A stretch of 64,000 nt of DNA from CAYVTM01 sp964454645 (GCA_964454645.1 CAYVTM010000005.1:154577-218576), one strand, 5' to 3'; counted from the first letter of the stretch, positions 8,402 through 18,455 are shown. The notes: a model not told the origin generated them from the sequence alone. Made by a program: numbers and translations.

Positions 8402-9322
8402 ATGGAAATTGATAAGAATCAACAGCCACAAAAAGACACCAAGAAGATTTACATCTTATTAACGGTAATCTTATTATTAATAGCTACCAATGTTTTTTTA
8501 TGGTTACAAAAAGATAAGGCTGAAGTAAAGGTAGAACAAACCAATACTGAAAAATCCCGGCTTCAGGATCAATTAAATCAGTTGGAAATAGAATTAAATG
8601 AAGCCACGGCAAATGCAGATTCGCTAAACGAGAGTTTGCTCGCTAAAGACGAAGAGTTAAAAAACAAAGTAGCTCAATTACAGAATGCTCTTCGAAGAGG
8701 TTCGCTTACAGCAAACGAACTGGAGAATGCCAGAAACGAAATCGATCAACTCAGATATTACATTAAAAAATATCAAACCGAAATTTTTGAGCTAAAGAAG
8801 GAAAATGAGTTGCTTGCTTCCGAGAATACCGATTTAAAGAAGAGTGTAGTAGCGGAGCAACAAAAATCCAGCAGTTTACTGAACGAAAACATTGGCCTTT
8901 CCAATAAAGTTGCCGTAGCTTCCTTGTTAAGAACTTCGAGCATCCAGGCAAAAGGAATTCGTTTACGTTCGAGCGGTAAAGAAGTAGAAACCGATCGTGA
9001 GAAAGTATTGGAAAAAATAAGAGTAGATTTTATAATTGCCGATAATCCGGTTGCAAGCCAGGGTGCCCGCGACTTTTATCTGCGTATCATTAACCCTGAT
9101 GGAAAAGTATTGGTAGTTACCGATGCTACCGACAGTAAATTCAGAGCGGACGGGGAAGATCTTCAATACTCAGCTAAACTAAATGCAAATTTCGAGAATA
9201 AAGCGGGACAAGCCTATTCTATCTATTGGAACAAATCCTCAACGCTGAAAGATGGTACTTACAAAATCATTCTATATGCGGATGGGAACTCGATTGGAGA
9301 AACAAAGCTGGCAATTAAATAA
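8402..9322 (+). CDS. Membrane-anchored coiled-coil protein of unknown function
   Basis: 306 residues. A short cytoplasmic head precedes one transmembrane helix (about 17-36, IYILLTVILLLIATNVFLWL). Residues about 40-165 are a long heptad-rich coiled coil (repeated L/I with E/K/N/Q). Residues about 180-306 form a compact beta-rich region (VDFIIADNPVASQGARDFYLRIINPDGKV ... GTYKIILYADGNSIGETKL) resembling an immunoglobulin-like sandwich. Proteins with this plan are common and uncharacterised in Bacteroidota. With one N-terminal anchor the coiled coil and beta domain should be periplasmic. I do not recognise a named family. Confidence 0.75.
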   Translation: MEIDKNQQPQKDTKKIYILLTVILLLIATNVFLWLQKDKAEVKVEQTNTEKSRLQDQLNQLEIELNEATANADSLNESLLAKDEELKNKVAQLQNALRRGSLTANELENARNEIDQLRYYIKKYQTEIFELKKENELLASENTDLKKSVVAEQQKSSSLLNENIGLSNKVAVASLLRTSSIQAKGIRLRSSGKEVETDREKVLEKIRVDFIIADNPVASQGARDFYLRIINPDGKVLVVTDATDSKFRADGEDLQYSAKLNANFENKAGQAYSIYWNKSSTLKDGTYKIILYADGNSIGETKLAIK

Positions 9323-9400
9323 TTTTTTTGATAAACATACTTATCGGGAGGGATTCTCGTTAAATTAAATGTTTTCCCTCCCCAAGCATTTTTGCTTAAC

Positions 9401-9440
9401 AGAAAGGTCTTTTATTTCGCATATCAGGCCTTTCTTTTTA
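9401..9440 (+). terminator. Rho-independent terminator after the coiled-coil gene
   Basis: Stem AGAAAGGTC (9401-9409) pairs with GGCCTTTCT (9427-9435) with one G-T, followed by TTTTT. It lies 78 nt after the stop of the coiled-coil gene. Its tail overlaps the last codons of the convergent gene. Confidence 0.6.
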
Positions 9441-12400
9441 AAAATAAGCTCTCGCCTGAACGCTTCCGGCATGAATGGTTTTAGCTCCTTCCGATTTTCT
9501 TCCGTCATAAATAAAGTTCAGCTGAAAGTTTTGTCCCAGATTTCTCTGTATCCCGGCATTCCAGGTATAGTTATTCCCCACCTGTAAACCCTCCAGCATC
9601 TCATAAGCAATCGGTGTATTAGGCTCGGCTGTATAGGTATTGCGAATGTAAGACACTTTCACGCTGGCACTGCCTTTACCTCCCCGGTTATAATTTACCG
9701 TTCCGCTAAAACTGGAATTTTGCGCCTGCTCAGCCAAATTACCTGTAGTGTTTTCCTGAATTTTATATCCATACAAAATGCTGATACGTAATGCATGATT
9801 GTATTGTACACTAAACTCAGGATTGATAACATAATAATCAATATCGAAATTTTTGGATAATAAAAATTCCGAATTGTATTGGTTGTTTCCGGATTTCAAC
9901 TCATTACTCAAAGCAAATTGTTGCGTAAAATTCCAACGGAAACGTAATAAATGTTCGCTGTTTGTTCGCGTGTCGAAACCACTGGACAGGAACGCTTTAT
10001 GTTGATTTTGCTGCACGGTATAATCCGCACCGAAAACGGGATCGCTGCGTTTAAAATAAAAGGTATTCCGTATAGTACTGTTTAAGGTGATGAGTGCTGT
10101 GTCGGTTGTATTCAGATCAAAGGGGCTGATAAAAAAAGTACGTTGTGTATGTAATACTTTACGATCAGTCTTGAAAGCCGTTTGATTCGAGAACAAGGAA
10201 AGTGTTTTCAAAATTCCTTTCTTCCCCGACCAAATGCGTTCGGGATTGATATTAAGAACTTCCGTAAAAGATGTCGATTTATTACGTACAAAATTCGTTG
10301 ATACCTGATACACCCGAATATACTCCGCTTCGTATTGAAATTTTGCAATTTCAAACTCATTCAATTCTTTAATCCCATTGTTGTTATAATCCACATGCAC
10401 ATAAACACCCTGTCCGGCCGGTACCTGCACATAAGTAAACTCTCTGCGAGGCTCTTGTCCGCTACCTATTTCGTAATAAGTATTCGATGTTATAAACCCC
10501 TTACGGGTGCTAAAATTATAATTTGCCCGAGAGATTAAACTTTCTTCATTCTGTTGATTTGTTTTGTTCGAGAGGATTTTTAAACTTCGGTATGTTGCCC
10601 CTAAGCCTAATGTTGACCTAGCATTTGTAAGTATAGTGCTCTGAAGATTGATTTGTTCCGAATGGCTATGCTGAATCATACGATCGGCATCCGGTAATTG
10701 ATCATCCCGCAAGGTATAATCCAGACGATAGGTATTTCTCCATGCTTGTGGATTTTCGACATAAATTTGATATTGCTGAAAAGCAAAACTCGTAGCTACT
10801 AATGAGTCTGAGGCTTTCATTCGATTATCTTCCGCTTCCTCAAAAAACCCCAACTTAAAATATTGCCATTCTCTGTTCAGATCAATTTTGTGTTTCAGAT
10901 AAACAGATTTCGCTATCAGATCTTCCGAATTTAATAAACTTGCATAAGCGATGCTGTTAAATTTTTTATACGATATATCGGAAGAAACATTATGTTGAAT
11001 ACCGGTATAGAGTGTATCTTTTAAAAATGAATTCAACTGATAAGCAAGCAAATTTTTCCCGTTACGTTCGAGTGCTGTTCCTGCACTTATCAGATACTCA
11101 TCTCCTGTAGCCGCAGTATTTTGAAGGTTATAATTCCTGTTGAACTCTACAGGCCGGTAAGCTTCTAATGCACGAAAATTTTTATCGACAAATTCTAAAG
11201 ATACATTCGAATGTAAACTTATCTGTATTAAACTATCGTTGCGTAAACGCTTACTATGATCAATGCGTGTACGTGAAGCTAAGCCTTTGTTGTCGCCATT
11301 ACCCTTGTCTGCATATAAATTCAAATCATGATCGCTGTATGCCCCTTCGAAACTGAGTTTAAAAGATTTCGACAATTGCCGGTCGACCGCGAAGGTTAAC
11401 AATTGTTTTTTTATCGGTGCAATTAATAATCGTATAGGTTCGAAATTTCCCTGAGGAATTCCATTAACCGGTGCTACCCATTGAAAAACCCGTCCGTTAG
11501 CCGTAGAATTTATTTGTACATAATTTCCGTTCCCCACACCAACCTCTGTAAAACCCAAACGATAATGTGCGCTATCGGGATGAATAGAATATACATAAAT
11601 AGTAAATCCTAGACTATCGTTTTTTTTATACCGGATCTCATTCGGACTAAATCCCACACTATCTATATTCGGATAGAAAGCTTCCTGAATATTGTCTCCC
11701 AATTGCGACAGGAAAAGTTTTTGATCGTTGTCTAAATCTTGTAGCAAGGGTTGATTCTTAGCATCCTGCTCCGAGTAAAAATTTACCCTCAGTTTTGTTT
11801 TCTGAAATTCATATTCGTTGTTTGCATAAAACAAGGATCGTGAGTAATTTTTATCGGAGTATTCAAACTCTATGACAATACGAGAATATTGATTGATTAA
11901 GCGTTTGGCGGTAAAAGTAATTTCCGCGGTGTTGTAATCGATAGTATAATCCTCGTCTTCTCCCCGTTTTAAAAGCAAGCCATCTAAATAAATCCGTTCG
12001 GTACCCGAAAGTACGATAATAAACTGTTCGTTATTATCTCCTCTCAAACGGTAAGGCCCCTGGTTTCCTTCCTGACCAAGCAAACTTTGTCTTGCATATT
12101 TTCCTTTGGCAACAGCCCCCGCAACTCCGAATTGCATTTTTGCCAAATCTCCTATTGCTGTTGAAGTCGTAAAATACCCACCCTTCGATTTCTTAAAATA
12201 ATTCATAAAATACGAGTCCGGCCTTCTCAGTTCGAAGTCTCCGGCAGTAAGCAGGTTTGCATTATTTTTCACCTGAATATACACCTTATCGAAATCCTGA
12301 ATTTGTTGCGTGTTCCCTTCGGGTTGTATGGGAATATTGTCATCCGATATAGCTGCAATCACATCAACATCATCGCCTAACTTACCCGATAATTGTAAAT

Positions 12401-12875
12401 TCAGGGACGACTGAATACTCAGGTCCTGATTATTTCCAACTTGTATTCCCCGCGATATACTTCCCGATTTTGAGAGATTCCCTAAAGACAAAACATCGGC
12501 ATTTTGATTTTTGGGTACAAATGCAAATGGATTCATCACTACACCGGGTGAATTATCTATCAGTGAAGGATCTTTATGAAAATACTGCCTATTAAAAATT
12601 TCAGGCAACGTTTGATATTCAATTTCCAGTCCACCACGCAAACTCGATGAAATAAGGAACCCCTTCACATAATCGATCGAATATTGTTCGGCTGTAACCT
12701 GAATTCCCGACTGCCTGATAAATATAGATCCGGGAGCAATACCGTTTGAGTCGACCTGTAAGGTATCGCTACTTATATACATCGTTTTTTTCCTGACAGG
12801 GATTAAGCTTTGAGAAAAACTTTGAGATGTTAAGAAAAGCAAAATGAGAACTGATATGGTTCGCAGGAATCTCAT
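9438..12875 (-). CDS. Large predicted outer-membrane beta-barrel protein, SprA-reminiscent
   Basis: 1145 residues with a signal peptide (MRFLRTISVLILLFLTSQSFSQS). The body is almost entirely alternating polar/aromatic beta strands, with KYARQSLLGQEGNQGPYRLRG and a GxERIYLDGLLLKRGEDEDYTIDYN segment recurring in large Bacteroidota surface proteins. A calcium-loop-like VHVDYNNNGIKELNEFEIAKF precedes the C-terminal barrel strands, similar to a feature of the T9SS translocon SprA, though this protein is less than half the size of SprA. It ends in ARAYF, with the terminal aromatic common in outer-membrane barrels. Its ATG overlaps the upstream kinase stop by 4 nt (ATGA), implying coupled translation. 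Function unknown. Confidence 0.7.
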   Translation of the reverse strand: MRFLRTISVLILLFLTSQSFSQSLIPVRKKTMYISSDTLQVDSNGIAPGSIFIRQSGIQVTAEQYSIDYVKGFLISSSLRGGLEIEYQTLPEIFNRQYFHKDPSLIDNSPGVVMNPFAFVPKNQNADVLSLGNLSKSGSISRGIQVGNNQDLSIQSSLNLQLSGKLGDDVDVIAAISDDNIPIQPEGNTQQIQDFDKVYIQVKNNANLLTAGDFELRRPDSYFMNYFKKSKGGYFTTSTAIGDLAKMQFGVAGAVAKGKYARQSLLGQEGNQGPYRLRGDNNEQFIIVLSGTERIYLDGLLLKRGEDEDYTIDYNTAEITFTAKRLINQYSRIVIEFEYSDKNYSRSLFYANNEYEFQKTKLRVNFYSEQDAKNQPLLQDLDNDQKLFLSQLGDNIQEAFYPNIDSVGFSPNEIRYKKNDSLGFTIYVYSIHPDSAHYRLGFTEVGVGNGNYVQINSTANGRVFQWVAPVNGIPQGNFEPIRLLIAPIKKQLLTFAVDRQLSKSFKLSFEGAYSDHDLNLYADKGNGDNKGLASRTRIDHSKRLRNDSLIQISLHSNVSLEFVDKNFRALEAYRPVEFNRNYNLQNTAATGDEYLISAGTALERNGKNLLAYQLNSFLKDTLYTGIQHNVSSDISYKKFNSIAYASLLNSEDLIAKSVYLKHKIDLNREWQYFKLGFFEEAEDNRMKASDSLVATSFAFQQYQIYVENPQAWRNTYRLDYTLRDDQLPDADRMIQHSHSEQINLQSTILTNARSTLGLGATYRSLKILSNKTNQQNEESLISRANYNFSTRKGFITSNTYYEIGSGQEPRREFTYVQVPAGQGVYVHVDYNNNGIKELNEFEIAKFQYEAEYIRVYQVSTNFVRNKSTSFTEVLNINPERIWSGKKGILKTLSLFSNQTAFKTDRKVLHTQRTFFISPFDLNTTDTALITLNSTIRNTFYFKRSDPVFGADYTVQQNQHKAFLSSGFDTRTNSEHLLRFRWNFTQQFALSNELKSGNNQYNSEFLLSKNFDIDYYVINPEFSVQYNHALRISILYGYKIQENTTGNLAEQAQNSSFSGTVNYNRGGKGSASVKVSYIRNTYTAEPNTPIAYEMLEGLQVGNNYTWNAGIQRNLGQNFQLNFIYDGRKSEGAKTIHAGSVQARAYF

Positions 12876-15800
12876 TCTCCTTTGTACAATGGTAAAGAAA
12901 CAAAGAAGGTTGTTCCCTGATTAACTGCCGATTCGAAACGGATCGATCCTCCGATATTCAGTATAATATTATATATGATGGCCAATCCCATACCCATACC
13001 CGAATTTTTAGTCGTAAAATTAGGTTCAAAAATTTTGTCTTTCATCGAATTTTCAATACCGATACCATTATCCTGAATGATGATTAATAACGTATCTTTA
13101 TCGTTTAATATTTCAACGTCTATTTTTCCTTTACGATCCGAAGGAATGGCCTGGATAGCATTTTTAATTAAATTGTTAAAGGTACGTATCATTTGATCCT
13201 TATCCGCCAAAACCACCGAACGGACGGAAGGGATATAGCCTAAATCAATTTCCGTTTTCTCATCATTCTTGTACAAAGAAACAACGTTCATTAAAATCTC
13301 TTTGACATCGACTTTGACATTCTCTGCAAGCGGCATCTGAGCAAAGTTTGAGAATTCAGAGGCTATGCGAGATAAGCTTTCGATTTGTTCGATAAAGGTT
13401 TTACTGTAACGCTCAAACTTATCATCGAAATCCGGGTCATCATCTTCCCAGGATTTTTTCAGATACTGAAGTCCGAGCTTCATGGGCGTTAACGGGTTCT
13501 TTATTTCATGAGCAACCTGCTTAGCCATTTCTCTCCATGCATATTCACGCTCCGATCTTGCCAATCGATCGGTACTTTCCTCCAGCTCTTTAATCATCCG
13601 GTTGTACTCATTTATAAGGGTTCCTATCTCGTCTTTTCGTTTCCAGGAAATCGGATCCATTTTCTTTCCTAATTTTGTTTCCCTCAACTGTTCTTCGATA
13701 AGTGTAAGCGGGAAAGTAATCGAATTTGCCAAAAAGAAAGCCACAAAACCTATCAGCACAAAAATAAAAACATAAACATTGATAAACGCGGTAAGGAATT
13801 GAGATATGCTTTTTTCGTACTCGCTCTTATTCGCAAAGTATGGTAAATTCAGATAAGCAATAGTTTTATTATTGATATTCCGAATAGGTGTATAAACCGA
13901 TAAATAATTTAAACTACCGATATTTTCGGTATTGGAAAATTCGGATCGGGCATAGCGATGAATCTCAATAAAAGCGGTCGGGTTAATTTTTTTGGAGATA
14001 AGCCCTTCTTCATAAATCTTAGGCTGAGTAGAAATGATCAGATCACCGTTAAGGTCAAATATATTAATGTCTGTGAGATATAAGTCCGAAAGATTTTTGA
14101 GCTCCACATGCAGGATGTCGTCCGATTTGATACCGAACGAACTTAATCCCGAAGTACGTTTTTCGATTGACAAAAGGATCGATCGTGTTTTCTGACTTAC
14201 ACGTTCACTCTGCTGTTTATTATACTGATCGCTAATATACAGAAAGGTAATATATCCGATAATACTCACCGATAAGATCACCGAAATAATCATGGATAAC
14301 TGGATTCTTGTTTTAAATAAAATACGAATCCGACCACGCATATTCTTAAAATTAATAGTAAGCAGATTATAGCTTTTGCTTAATAAACGACGAACATAAA
14401 AGACAAAAACCAATCCCGAGAAAATCCCGAATATGTATGAGAACAAAGCAAGAATTTTAAACTCACTATCATTGCTTTTACTTACAACAATAAGTATTTC
14501 ATTATTGGGTTTGTAAACAAGGTGGTTGTAATCCTTATGCTCCAGGAAAGTGTATCCGCTCTCTGCTTCATCGAATTCGGAAGATTGCAGGCTATACGGA
14601 TAATCCCCCTGCTGGCTTATTAATTTTCCCTGCTTATAGATCGAGTATGAATAAAGTTCAAAATCCTTATTCATTTTTAAATTGCCTTCCAATAACAGTT
14701 CCGGGAAAATATTATCATCCCGGAAATATTTCGATTTTAACTCAATCATTAAAGTGCCTATACTTTGCCTGTCTTGTTGAATAGGAATTTTACCGTAATA
14801 GGTAAGTATCCCATAGGAGTTCGATAAATAATAGAAGTAGGGGCTGCTGGTTGGGGTACATTGCAACCGGATTAAATCGTCGAAAGAACTTAATGATCGC
14901 AGGCTTTTTGTGTTTAAGGGGGTTCCTTCAGTATCAAATTCATATAACCGTAAATCGTATTTAGAGAAATAGCCTCCGAAATATAATTGTTGAATACGGT
15001 TATGTATAATTTCATTCGTAGGTGCAGGGCTGATAAAATGCTCCTGAATGTTTGAATCGATCTGAATACGTTTTCCCAGGCCTTCTAATAAATACTCGGC
15101 TATAGGATCATTTGCCGACTCCAGTTTCGAGGCAAGCAGCTGACGGTTTTGTTTTTCTTTTTCAAAATTGAAGTCATTCAGACGATAGGCCGAAGCAACG
15201 GCAAAAAGTGTAAGAATAAGTACTACCGTAGGGAAACTTAAATAATTCTGCCTTCTCGATTTAGCGCGTTCCAGAATAATGAGAAATACAGTATTACAGA
15301 TAAATAAAATATTAAAGCCATGCAGAAATAATACCCATGCAGAAATAATACCTACGGAAATTAAAAATACATTTACTTTCTCTTTTTTACTGAGATAAAA
15401 TTGATGAAAGATAGTGATGAGGATATCTGCAAAAAGAAAGAAAGAGTATAATGTAAGCCCGAGAATAAATAAGCCTACCAGACTATAAATATTTAAGCTC
15501 AGGATATTTGTCAGATCGAAAGAGATATTCGAATTCATTACCAATCCTTCGAGCATATAATTCAACAAAGCAATGGTAAGATAAGAAGCTGCAATAAACA
15601 AAAAAGTAATTACATAACTTTTTTTCACACTGTACACACTAAAATTCAATTCGCGTACACGATCATAGAAGAAATAAATGATCCAGTGTATCAACAATAA
15701 ATTTATTAACAGATCCCCTAAGGATGGGAACAGAAAATTTGTCGCATAATACTCCGGACTAAACAAATCGAGTTTATAGACAGAAATTGGAACTGTCCAG

Positions 15801-16579
15801 TAAATACTTATAAACCGAAAAATTACGACGATACAAGTAATACTTAACAAGCCTGCAAGCCATTCTCCTTTGTTCCATAAATGTTTAGCAAAACTGTTGA
15901 TGCAGAGGTACGAAAAAATAAAAGCTATAATCCACAAATAGATTTCGTAGTAAACCGGTGTTAATCGCAGGGCATCTTCATTTAATCCGATACTGAATAA
16001 TGCTTCCCCGGTGTTGGAATGAATAGTGTATGACTCTGGACTATCCATCATTTTAAATTCAATAAAACCATTTAAGCCCAGGTCTTCATTAAATTTATTT
16101 CTAAGATATTCGTTTTGATAGCTGTATTCTTTTTTAACGGGCAGCAAAACAAGCAAGGTAATATCTTCTTGTTCTTCTTTTACACTCAGGTACCAGGCAT
16201 TATCCAATTTAAAGAAGTCGGTTCCCTGGGGTAGAAGTTTAGGGTCAGGAACGATAGAATTATCAGTCCAGTAAACTAGGTTTGAACGATTGTAAACAAG
16301 AAGTATTAATTTCTTCCCGGAAAATATTTCTTGTAATTTTTTCCATATCGGAGTATTGATACCCGGATCCTGATTAAATCGTATAGCAGAATCGATAAGA
16401 GGATCTGCAAGTAGTTCTTCAATTTCTTGCTCTTGGCTTATAATTTTTCGTTCTACTTTTTTACCGATACGCTTAAGCGAACCTTTCGAATTAAAAAAAT
16501 AGTCGGAAGCAAATGCAAGCAGAAAAAAAAGGATTGCTATGCACAAATAATTAAGACTATTTCTAAGATAATTCCTCAA
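12872..16579 (-). CDS. Giant multi-pass sensor histidine kinase, NtrY/NtrB-like catalytic core
   Basis: 1235 residues. One N-terminal membrane helix (about 9-28), a periplasmic stretch, then a block of about seven helices (about 205-470), another extracytoplasmic region (about 475-705), two further helices (about 707-730 and 760-785), a third sensor region, a last helix (about 932-955), HAMP, and a histidine kinase. The phospho-acceptor is H1024 in VAHEIKNPLTPMKLGLQYL, an NtrB/NtrY-type H-box. N-box (FNNLIKNAIQAIP), G1 (IQDNGIGIE), F-box (IFEPNFTTK) and G2 (GMGMGLAI) are intact. No response regulator is adjacent; the gene overlaps the downstream barrel protein by 4 nt. The signal sensed is unknown. 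Confidence 0.88.
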   Translation of the reverse strand: MRNYLRNSLNYLCIAILFFLLAFASDYFFNSKGSLKRIGKKVERKIISQEQEIEELLADPLIDSAIRFNQDPGINTPIWKKLQEIFSGKKLILLVYNRSNLVYWTDNSIVPDPKLLPQGTDFFKLDNAWYLSVKEEQEDITLLVLLPVKKEYSYQNEYLRNKFNEDLGLNGFIEFKMMDSPESYTIHSNTGEALFSIGLNEDALRLTPVYYEIYLWIIAFIFSYLCINSFAKHLWNKGEWLAGLLSITCIVVIFRFISIYWTVPISVYKLDLFSPEYYATNFLFPSLGDLLINLLLIHWIIYFFYDRVRELNFSVYSVKKSYVITFLFIAASYLTIALLNYMLEGLVMNSNISFDLTNILSLNIYSLVGLFILGLTLYSFFLFADILITIFHQFYLSKKEKVNVFLISVGIISAWVLFLHGFNILFICNTVFLIILERAKSRRQNYLSFPTVVLILTLFAVASAYRLNDFNFEKEKQNRQLLASKLESANDPIAEYLLEGLGKRIQIDSNIQEHFISPAPTNEIIHNRIQQLYFGGYFSKYDLRLYEFDTEGTPLNTKSLRSLSSFDDLIRLQCTPTSSPYFYYLSNSYGILTYYGKIPIQQDRQSIGTLMIELKSKYFRDDNIFPELLLEGNLKMNKDFELYSYSIYKQGKLISQQGDYPYSLQSSEFDEAESGYTFLEHKDYNHLVYKPNNEILIVVSKSNDSEFKILALFSYIFGIFSGLVFVFYVRRLLSKSYNLLTINFKNMRGRIRILFKTRIQLSMIISVILSVSIIGYITFLYISDQYNKQQSERVSQKTRSILLSIEKRTSGLSSFGIKSDDILHVELKNLSDLYLTDINIFDLNGDLIISTQPKIYEEGLISKKINPTAFIEIHRYARSEFSNTENIGSLNYLSVYTPIRNINNKTIAYLNLPYFANKSEYEKSISQFLTAFINVYVFIFVLIGFVAFFLANSITFPLTLIEEQLRETKLGKKMDPISWKRKDEIGTLINEYNRMIKELEESTDRLARSEREYAWREMAKQVAHEIKNPLTPMKLGLQYLKKSWEDDDPDFDDKFERYSKTFIEQIESLSRIASEFSNFAQMPLAENVKVDVKEILMNVVSLYKNDEKTEIDLGYIPSVRSVVLADKDQMIRTFNNLIKNAIQAIPSDRKGKIDVEILNDKDTLLIIIQDNGIGIENSMKDKIFEPNFTTKNSGMGMGLAIIYNIILNIGGSIRFESAVNQGTTFFVSLPLYKGE
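15319..15352. repeat. Perfect tandem 17-bp duplication inside the giant kinase gene
   Basis: The 17-mer CATGCAGAAATAATACC occurs twice back to back (15319-15335 and 15336-15352). Because 17 is not a multiple of three, the copies are read in different frames, giving hydrophobic residues in both (GIISAW / VLFLHG) within a membrane helix. Confidence 0.9.
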
Positions 16580-16611
16580 GGTATTTTCTTTGTATACGAA
16601 TTTACTAATAA

Positions 16612-16649
16612 AAAGAGCATCCCGTTTAATTATAAGCGGGATGTTCTTT
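16612..16649 (-). terminator. Rho-independent terminator after fabD
   Basis: AAAGAGCATCCCG (16612-16624) pairs with CGGGATGTTCTTT (16637-16649), 13 bp with one G-T. On the minus strand the hairpin is followed by TTTTATTAG. It sits 15 nt after the fabD stop and before the kinase start, separating the two transcripts. Confidence 0.75.
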
Positions 16650-16663
16650 AAAACCCTTAAGCA

Positions 16664-17536
16664 CTATGCACTAAACGTAGGCATTTGCCGGTCCACTTTT
16701 TTAACAAGCCCCTGAAGCACCGATCCCGGTCCGACTTCCGTAAAGGAGCCTGCCCCATCGGCAATCATCGCCTGCATGGTTTGTGTCCAACGTACGGCAC
16801 CCGTTAATTGTGCGATTAAATTTTGTTTAATGGTGAGAGGATCGGAAGTAGGTTTCGCATTTACATTTTGATATACCGGGCAAATAGCCTGATGAAAAGG
16901 AGTTTCGTTTATAGCAGCTTCCAATTCTATACGTGCCGGCTCCATCAATGGAGAATGGAAAGCGCCTCCCACGTTCAGTACCAAAGCTCGTTTGGCTCCG
17001 GCTTCCAATAATTTTTCACAGGCAATATTTACACCTTCAGTCGTTCCCGATATAACCAATTGTCCCGGGCAATTATAGTTTGCGGGAACCACTATCTCAT
17101 CAATGGAAGCACAAATATCTTCCACAATTGTATCTTCCAGACCTAAGATAGCCGCCATCGTAGAAGCTTGAATTTCACAAGCTTTCTGCATAGCATTGGC
17201 ACGCGCAATTACCAAACGAAAAGCATCTTCAAAAGCTAAGGTCTGATTGGCAACCAATGCCGAAAACTCTCCCAACGAATGTCCGGCAACCATTTCGGGG
17301 CGAAAATCGGGAATGGTTTTAGCTAAAATAACACTATGTAAAAAAATTGCAGGCTGTGTAACTTTAGTCTGTTTCAAATCTTCATCCGTACCGGCAAACA
17401 TCAGGTCTGTGATTCGAAAACCGATAATTTCATCTGCCTTCCCGAATAATTCTTTAGCTAAAGAAGATTGTTCATACAACTCCTTACCCATCCCTACAAA
17501 TTGTGCTCCCTGTCCGGGAAAAACGTATGCTTTCAT
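16664..17536 (-). CDS. fabD: FabD, malonyl-CoA:ACP transacylase
   Basis: 290 residues, slightly shorter than the typical 300-310. VFPGQGAQFVGMG at the N-terminus and the nucleophile elbow GHSLGE (S87) are diagnostic; the acyl-binding Arg lies in VIARANAMQKAC and the catalytic His in GGAFHSPLMEPA. It loads malonyl groups onto acyl carrier protein in the cytoplasm for fatty acid elongation. It stands alone here, with its own terminator. Confidence 0.95.
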   Translation of the reverse strand: MKAYVFPGQGAQFVGMGKELYEQSSLAKELFGKADEIIGFRITDLMFAGTDEDLKQTKVTQPAIFLHSVILAKTIPDFRPEMVAGHSLGEFSALVANQTLAFEDAFRLVIARANAMQKACEIQASTMAAILGLEDTIVEDICASIDEIVVPANYNCPGQLVISGTTEGVNIACEKLLEAGAKRALVLNVGGAFHSPLMEPARIELEAAINETPFHQAICPVYQNVNAKPTSDPLTIKQNLIAQLTGAVRWTQTMQAMIADGAGSFTEVGPGSVLQGLVKKVDRQMPTFSA

Positions 17537-17714
17537 GTGTTTATAATTTTTGGTTAAAGTCCTGAGTAATTATTTGCGCTTGGTGCAAAGCATTTACCAA
17601 GCCATTTCATACATATTGATTAATTAATTAGTATAAATTCGGCAGATTAATAAATTACAAGATAAAAAAATAATTAGCCGTAAATAAAACTTATTTTTGA
17701 GAAAAAAAACAAAA

Positions 17715-18134
17715 ATGAACTTCTCTGAAAGAAATCAAATGGTGTATACCTGGTTATTTATATCGGGCATCTTAGCCGTTATACTAACCTGCATCCTTTA
17801 CTTTGTACCGCTTCCCGAATACTTCAATTCCTCATACAGCAGTTTCACTTTATTTCTTGCATTACTATGTCTTATTCCGGCCTTTACTTTTATGCTGTTC
17901 AGGCCCAATTTTGCACTCGAAAAAGAAGAGGAACATCATCACCATGCTGCTAACACCATTGCCATGAGTAGAAATGCTTACTTGTTTACAATGATTATCT
18001 ATTTCACAGCGCTTATCACATTAAGTTCAACGGCAAGCCGTGTTGCTACTTTCTTTTTTGTATTGGGAACTTTATCCTTTCTGATAGCACATGTTTTACA
18101 TGCCATTTCCCTTTGGAAGTATAAGCAAAAATAA
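17715..18134 (+). CDS. Small four-helix membrane protein of unknown function
   Basis: 139 residues from the ATG at 17715 (MNFSERNQMVYTWLF); an upstream TTG adds six basic residues and is less likely. Four hydrophobic segments are visible at about 9-30, 42-62, 86-107 and 110-133. A histidine cluster (EEEHHHHAAN) lies in the middle loop. A TATTTTTG box (17692-17699) 15 nt upstream resembles the Bacteroidota -7 element but lacks a clear -33. No family recognised. Confidence 0.7.
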   Translation: MNFSERNQMVYTWLFISGILAVILTCILYFVPLPEYFNSSYSSFTLFLALLCLIPAFTFMLFRPNFALEKEEEHHHHAANTIAMSRNAYLFTMIIYFTALITLSSTASRVATFFFVLGTLSFLIAHVLHAISLWKYKQK

Positions 18135-18137
18135 ATT

Positions 18138-18455
18138 TTATTTTGCTAAAGAAGGATCTACTTGTTCGATCCAGGCAAGAATACCGCCCTTTAAATTGTA
18201 TAAATTATCGAAGCCCATTTGTTGTTGCAATTGCATGATAGCCGCTGCACTTCTGGCACCACTCCGGCAATGTATCACAACTATTTTATCTTTATTGATT
18301 TTATCTGCTTCTAATAATATGTTTCCCAGGGGGATAAGTTCCGCTCCCAGGTTTGAAGTATCGTATTCGAACTGCTCACGAACATCAATCAGTTGGAAAT
18401 CTTTCTTCTCATCCATTAACTGTTTAAGTTCCAATACTGTAATTTCTTTAACCAT
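18138..18455 (-). CDS. Single-domain rhodanese-like protein
   Basis: 105 residues, one rhodanese fold. The active-site loop is VIHCRSGARSAAAI, with the Cys and two Arg expected for a sulfurtransferase; FQLIDVREQFEYD is the CH2A motif. Single-domain rhodaneses move sulfane sulfur, but the partner is not shown by the context. It converges on the small membrane protein gene, with 3 nt between stops. The AT-rich inverted repeat spanning both stops (about 18124-18147) could serve as a weak two-way terminator. Confidence 0.88.
   Translation of the reverse strand: MVKEITVLELKQLMDEKKDFQLIDVREQFEYDTSNLGAELIPLGNILLEADKINKDKIVVIHCRSGARSAAAIMQLQQQMGFDNLYNLKGGILAWIEQVDPSLAK

Noticed and set aside
12872..16579. 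Giant kinase as PorY
   Set aside because: Its H-box is NtrB/NtrY-like and its multi-helix sensor does not fit the small two-helix PorY; the kinase at 58825-60012 is the better candidate.
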